DNA of 18,146 nucleotides, taken from an uncultured Eubacteriales bacterium (lineage in GTDB: Bacteria > Bacillota > Clostridia > Oscillospirales > Oscillospiraceae). How positions within the stretch are numbered: position 1 is the stretch's first letter; the number at the start of each line of letters is the position of its first letter. Positions 15,576-18,146 of this stretch are shown piece by piece. A program made the translations under genes and the position numbers. The stretch is from contig UQQF01000040.1 in NCBI GenBank assembly GCA_900543085.1, positions 1 through 18,146 on the forward strand, given 5' to 3'. Under the pieces are notes generated by a model, which had not been told where the DNA came from, made no database searches, and was given only the letters and a program-made list of their open reading frames with translations.

Positions 15576-16358
15576 ATGGTTATCTATTATACGGGAACAG
15601 GAAACAGCGAATACTGCGCCAAACAGCTCGCCGCGCTCACGGGAGACAGATGTATCAGCGCCTTTGAGTACATACGCGGCGGCATAGCCGGGGAGTTCGT
15701 CTCTGATACGCGGTGGGTGTTCGTATCGCCGACGCACGGCTGGCGCCTGCCGCGCGTGTTTGAGGGTTTTATACGCTCGACGCGCTTTGTCGGCTGCCGT
15801 GACGCATACTTTGTCATGACCTGCGGCACGGACACGGGGAACGCGGCGGCGTACAACCGCGCGCTGTGCTCGGAGAAAAGCCTTGCATACCGCGGCACGG
15901 CAAGCATCGTCATGCCCGAAAACTATGTAGCCATGTTCCCCGTGCCGGACGAGGCCGAGTCCAGGGAGATAGTAGACCGCGCAAAGGAGAGCATCCGCCT
16001 CGCGGCGGACTGCATCGCCGGCGGCCTGGACCTTGCCGGCCACCCGGCGTCCGCGCTCGACCGCATGAAATCCGGAGTAGTACACGCGGCGTTTTGCCGG
16101 TTCATGATTGGCGACCGGCGCTTCACGGTGAGCGGGGCGTGCATAGGCTGCGGCAAGTGCGAACGCCTGTGTCCGGTGCGGAACATCACGATGGAGCGCG
16201 GCAGACCCACGTGGAACGGGAACTGCACCCACTGCATGGCGTGCATCTGCTCCTGCCCGGCCTCGGCCATCGAGTACGAAAAGATAAGCGTCGGAAAACC
16301 GAGATACCACTGTCCTGACGCCGGCGATATTTCGGCAGGATCACCCGCGCAGCAGTGA
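15576..16358 (+). CDS. EFR1 family flavodoxin/ferredoxin protein
   Basis: A 260-residue cytoplasmic electron-transfer protein of the EFR1 type common in gut Firmicutes. The N-terminal half is flavodoxin-like, with the phosphate-loop 'YYTGTGNSEYCA' (~4-15) and 'FVSPTHGWRLPRV' (~49-61). The C-terminal part has two [4Fe-4S] ferredoxin motifs: CIGCGKCERLCP (Cys189, 192, 195, 199) and CTHCMACICSCP (Cys217, 220, 223, 227). It should pass electrons between a flavin and two iron-sulfur clusters; physiological partners are not known for this group. The ATG at 15576 has GGAGGTG five bases upstream. It is separated from the surface operon by a terminator and has its own promoter, so it is a single-gene unit. 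The last ~15 residues are low-complexity. Confidence 0.9.
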   Translation: MVIYYTGTGNSEYCAKQLAALTGDRCISAFEYIRGGIAGEFVSDTRWVFVSPTHGWRLPRVFEGFIRSTRFVGCRDAYFVMTCGTDTGNAAAYNRALCSEKSLAYRGTASIVMPENYVAMFPVPDEAESREIVDRAKESIRLAADCIAGGLDLAGHPASALDRMKSGVVHAAFCRFMIGDRRFTVSGACIGCGKCERLCPVRNITMERGRPTWNGNCTHCMACICSCPASAIEYEKISVGKPRYHCPDAGDISAGSPAQQ

Positions 16359-16362
16359 AGCC

Positions 16363-16392
16363 CGAGCGTATAGTGTGCAACACTTACGCTCG
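16363..16392. other. Long hairpin downstream of the EFR1 gene
   Basis: CGAGCGTA (16363-16370) pairs with TACGCTCG (16385-16392), and AGTGT with ACACT inside, leaving a one-base bulge and a 3-base loop (about 13 bp in all). It starts five bases after the EFR1 stop but has no T tract on either side, so it is either an unusual terminator or a palindromic element. It includes GTGCAACACTT, also found at the left end of the IS30 element. Confidence 0.5.
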
Positions 16393-16478
16393 TTCCGATT
16401 CTTGCTCCGCTGGTTTCGCATCCGGTTTGCGGGGCGATAGAGTTTGGGTTTGGCATCAAGCGCAGTAAACCGGTAAAA

Positions 16479-16511
16479 AAGAAGCAGAAGGCTCAAAGCC
16501 TTCTGCTTCTT
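16479..16511. terminator. Strong terminator-like hairpin left of the IS element
   Basis: AAGAAGCAGAAGGCT (16479-16493) and AGCCTTCTGCTTCTT (16497-16511) form a perfect 15-bp stem with a CAA loop. The minus-strand reading ends in TTTTTTA, a good U tract; the plus-strand side reads TTCTTGGCTTTT, which is weaker. It may serve the EFR1 transcript or stop transcription arriving from the right. Between it and the EFR1 hairpin (16393-16478) I see no gene. Confidence 0.7.
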
Positions 16512-16536
16512 GGCTTTTGGGGTGAATTATACTATC

Positions 16537-16546
16537 AAGTGCAACA
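16537..16546 (+). repeat. IS30 left inverted repeat core
   Basis: AAGTGCAACA, the exact reverse complement of 17584-17593. Outside the ten bases the two ends no longer match base for base. Confidence 0.75.
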
Positions 16547-16563
16547 CTTTAAGGGAATAAAAG

Positions 16564-16636
16564 AGTTCATACAGAGCCCTACGTGGTAGAATGGAGTAAC
16601 CACACAACAAAACACCAGGAGGGGACTGTATGAACT
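16564..16636 (+). promoter_or_regulatory. Fold-back leader that can hide the transposase start
   Basis: AGTTCATACAG (16564-16574) is the exact reverse complement of CTGTATGAACT (16626-16636), which contains the ATG at 16630. The ribosome site AGGAGGGG (16617-16624) sits in the loop beside it. A candidate -10 TAGAAT (16587-16592) would start the native mRNA near 16599, after the left arm, so only read-through transcripts from outside could fold. This matches the logic described for other insertion sequences such as IS10. Confidence 0.6.
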
Positions 16637-17595
16637 ACCACCATCTTACCATAGAAGAGCGCTCTTGTATACGAAAATATTACGTCGACGGCCTGAGCTA
16701 CCGTGAGATCGCCCGGCTGATCGGACGGAACGTCAGCACGGTGTCACGGGAGATACGGCGCAACTGTACTCACATGTACGACATCCCCACCTACTACCCG
16801 CACACAGCCCAGAAGAAATATCTGCTGAGGCGCTCTTATTGCCATCGCGGCATGTTCCGTTCGCAGGAAGTGATTGAGTACATAGAGGAAAAGCTGAAGG
16901 CTACATGGTCACCGGAACAGATTGCCTGTACACCTTGCGAGCTGAAGATGCCAAGCTGGAGGACTATTTACCGTTGGATCTACGAGAAATACCTGGTGAA
17001 CGGAAACCTGAAAGTGCTCCGGCGCAAGGGGAAGAGCCATGGACGCAAGGAAACACGGGGAAAATACAGCAAGAGCAAGTCGATTCGTAAACGGGACAAA
17101 TCCGTGTACAGCCGGAAAGAAGCCGGCCACTGGGAAGCGGATACGGTCGTGAGTGGCCAGGGCAAGAGCAGAGCCTGCTTTGCCACTCTGGCAGAACGCA
17201 AGACACGCTTTTACATTGCCGTGAAGATGCCTGACCGGCGGGCAGAGACCATGGAGAACGCAATTGTCGCTGCGTTGTCTGCCTTTCCGCCCCAGCTGGT
17301 CAAGACGATCACCTGCGACCGCGGAGCCGAATTTGCCAACTGGCGCAAAATTGAGGAACGGCTGCACTGCGAGGTCTATTTTGCCGACCCCTATTGTGCA
17401 TGGCAGAAAGGCACAAACGAGAATCTCAACGGCCTGCTGAGGGAGTTCTATCCGAAAGGCAGAAACCTATCCCGTGTCGCTCCCGCCACGCTAAAACGAA
17501 ACCTGGCGTTAATCAACGCCAGGCCTCGCAAAGTTTTGAACTTCCATTCTCCCCAGGAACTATGGGACTTTGAGCTCAATTCCTGTTGCACTTAG
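16630..17595 (+). CDS. IS30 family transposase
   Basis: A full-length 321-residue transposase. The N-terminal helix-turn-helix (HTH_38-like) spans about residues 5-45 (LTIEERSCIRKYY...YREIARLIGR...STVSREIRR) and binds the terminal repeats. The middle is basic (~125-165, rich in Lys/Arg). The DDE catalytic core has Asp171 in 'HWEADTV', Asp230 in 'TCDRGAEF' and Glu264 in 'GTNENLNGLLREF', with the 33-residue D-to-E spacing usual for IS30. The start ATG follows AGGAGGGG at a spacing of five bases. The last codons run into the right inverted repeat, as is common for this family. No frameshift or missing catalytic residue is seen, so the element may be active. Confidence 0.95.
   Translation: MNYHHLTIEERSCIRKYYVDGLSYREIARLIGRNVSTVSREIRRNCTHMYDIPTYYPHTAQKKYLLRRSYCHRGMFRSQEVIEYIEEKLKATWSPEQIACTPCELKMPSWRTIYRWIYEKYLVNGNLKVLRRKGKSHGRKETRGKYSKSKSIRKRDKSVYSRKEAGHWEADTVVSGQGKSRACFATLAERKTRFYIAVKMPDRRAETMENAIVAALSAFPPQLVKTITCDRGAEFANWRKIEERLHCEVYFADPYCAWQKGTNENLNGLLREFYPKGRNLSRVAPATLKRNLALINARPRKVLNFHSPQELWDFELNSCCT
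17584..17593 (-). repeat. IS30 right inverted repeat core
   Basis: TGTTGCACTT, overlapping the last transposase codons and the first base of the TAG stop; reverse complement of the left core. Confidence 0.75.
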
Positions 17596-17656
17596 TTTGA
17601 CAAATCACTTTTGGTCGTCCTTACACCGCCACAACTCGCCGCGCCGGATATTATCA

Positions 17657-17815
17657 AAATTGAAGCCCAACGAAGTGGGTTCAATTTGGAAAAGGAGGAG
17701 CAGCGGAGCGAAAAAAAGCGCGAAAAAAACAAATCCGAAGCCAAAGTGCTTCGGATTTGGAAGGAGGCGCAAGGGAGCGAACGCAGTTTTCGGCAATAGC
17801 CTATGGCTGTTGCCG
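17657..17815. repeat. Tandem hairpin-plus-linker modules
   Basis: Unit A has a hairpin (17657-17669 with 17676-17687, one bulge) followed by GGAAAAGGAGGAGCAGCGGA and GCGAA. Unit B has a hairpin (17731-17741 with 17748-17758) followed by GGAAGGAGGCGCAAGGGAGC and GAA. Hairpin sequences differ but the linkers align well. A third hairpin (17791-17801 with 17805-17815, one G-U pair) has a weaker linker match. No gene is seen between the IS and the tRNA (17596-17847). Confidence 0.55.
17723..17758 (-). terminator. Terminator of tRNA-Leu(CAA)
   Basis: AAATCCGAAGC (17731-17741) and GCTTCGGATTT (17748-17758) form a perfect 11-bp stem with a 6-base loop. On the minus strand a run of seven Ts (17729-17723) follows after one base. 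It lies about 90 bases past the CCA end of the tRNA, and a second hairpin at 17657-17687 lies further on. Confidence 0.85.
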
Positions 17816-17847
17816 GAAACGAAGTTGAGCGGACTTTGCGCCGACGC

Positions 17848-17934
17848 TGGTGCCGGTGGCGGGAATCGAACCCGCACGCCATTGCTGGCAATGGATTTTG
17901 AGTCCACCTCGTCTACCAGTTCCAACACACCGGC
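17848..17934 (-). tRNA. tRNA-Leu (anticodon CAA)
   Basis: The minus strand gives a complete class II tRNA of 87 bases. Acceptor stem GCCGGTG pairs with CACCGGC, followed by discriminator A and encoded CCA (17848-17850). The anticodon loop CTCAAAA gives CAA, decoding UUG. A long variable arm (GCCA-GCAA-TGGC) and the T-arm GCGGGTTCGATTCCCGC are present. The leucine identity follows from the anticodon and the class II variable arm. Confidence 0.95.
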
Positions 17935-17945
17935 ATAACGTATGG

Positions 17946-17974
17946 ATTATACATCACGTCAGCAAAATTTTCAA
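17946..17974 (-). promoter_or_regulatory. Promoter of tRNA-Leu(CAA)
   Basis: Minus strand: -35 TTGAAA (17969-17974), 17-base spacer, perfect -10 TATAAT (17946-17951). The predicted start is only a few bases before the mature tRNA 5' end at 17934. Confidence 0.8.
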
Positions 17975-18010
17975 GAGCGTATTGGCTAAATAAAAACTTG
18001 AAGATTCTTC

Positions 18011-18042
18011 TTGACATTTCAATTCAAGAGTGCTATTATAAT
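18011..18042 (+). promoter_or_regulatory. Promoter of tRNA-Leu(CAG)
   Basis: A perfect -35 TTGACA (18011-18016) is followed after 17 bases by TATTAT (18034-18039) with an upstream TGC, an extended -10. A perfect TATAAT (18037-18042) overlaps it at a 20-base spacing. The predicted start is about 10-13 bases before the tRNA. Confidence 0.82.
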
Positions 18043-18058
18043 CGAGCATTCCAAATAC

Positions 18059-18146
18059 GCGCGAGTGGTGGAATTGGCAGACTCGCTAGATTCAGGTTCT
18101 AGTGTGCACTACGCACGTGCGGGTTCAAGTCCCGCCTCGCGCACCA
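18059..18146 (+). tRNA. tRNA-Leu (anticodon CAG)
   Basis: A complete 88-base class II tRNA ending at the last base of the window. Acceptor stem GCGCGAG pairs with CTCGCGC, then discriminator A and encoded CCA (18144-18146). The anticodon stem CTAGA/TCTAG encloses TTCAGGT, giving CAG, which decodes CUG. The variable arm GTGC/GCAC and the T-arm GCGGGTTCAAGTCCCGC are present. A CUG reader fits the GC-rich codon use of the genes here, where CTG and CTC leucine codons dominate. Confidence 0.95.

Larger units (their letters stand above)
16537..17593 (+). mobile_element. IS30-family insertion sequence
   Basis: An apparently complete element of about 1.06 kb with one intact transposase gene. The inverted-repeat core is AAGTGCAACA at 16537-16546 and TGTTGCACTT at 17584-17593; the true ends may lie a few bases further out. 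The right repeat overlaps the transposase stop codon. I cannot identify a target-site duplication with confidence. It sits between a strong hairpin on the left and tandem hairpins on the right, and appears to have entered the intergenic stretch between the EFR1 gene and the tRNA-Leu genes. Confidence 0.85.

Noticed and set aside
15923..16459. A minus-strand frame of 178 codons starting beyond the EFR1 gene
   Set aside because: It is antisense to the two ferredoxin motifs of a well-supported gene and shows no recognisable domain; treated as a shadow.
16531..17600. Target-site duplication flanking the IS30 element
   Set aside because: I tried several short flanks around the repeat cores and none match convincingly; the exact element ends are uncertain by a few bases.
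17657..17815. The hairpin series read as a CRISPR array
   Set aside because: The stems differ in sequence while the linkers are conserved, the units are few and irregular, and no cas gene is present.

Overview
The window looks like chromosomal DNA of a fairly GC-rich Firmicute, most likely a gut clostridial lineage such as Oscillospirales. That placement is inference. It rests on S-layer homology (SLH) and choline-binding-like wall repeats, an EFR1-type flavodoxin/ferredoxin protein, strong GGAGG ribosome sites, TTGACA/TATAAT promoters, tRNA genes with encoded CCA, and an IS30 transposase.

Left part, minus strand (1-6469): a galactokinase gene cut by the window edge; a 966-residue secreted beta-helix/SLH surface protein with its own strong promoter, structured leader and terminator; and a two-gene operon encoding a GltS-type sodium/glutamate symporter and, coupled by a GTGA overlap, a PlsC-like acyltransferase with a C-terminal zinc ribbon.

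Middle part, plus strand (6725-15445): a ZIP metal transporter, then a compact six-gene cell-envelope operon with a good promoter at 7603-7631 and a terminator at 15446-15480. Its order is a transglutaminase-like surface protein, an AlgI-type MBOAT membrane O-acyltransferase, a second transglutaminase-like paralogue, an AlgX/AlgJ-like SGNH protein, a small lipoprotein, and a large anchored VanX-like D-Ala-D-Ala dipeptidase with SH3-like and wall-repeat modules. The MBOAT and SGNH pair suggests acyl (probably acetyl) transfer across the membrane to a surface polymer. The two transglutaminase-like proteins and the dipeptidase would act on the wall outside. The neighbouring SLH protein makes a secondary cell-wall polymer a reasonable acceptor to test. 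This operon is the best candidate in the window for a poorly described system.

Right part (15576-18146): a stand-alone EFR1 protein gene, a stretch with two strong hairpins, a complete IS30-family element whose leader can fold over its own start codon, tandem hairpin/linker modules that include a terminator, and two divergent leucine tRNA genes (anticodons CAA on minus, CAG on plus) with near-consensus promoters between them. The window ends exactly at the CCA of the second tRNA.

No stretch longer than 300 bases is without a gene; the main gaps are described in the entries.
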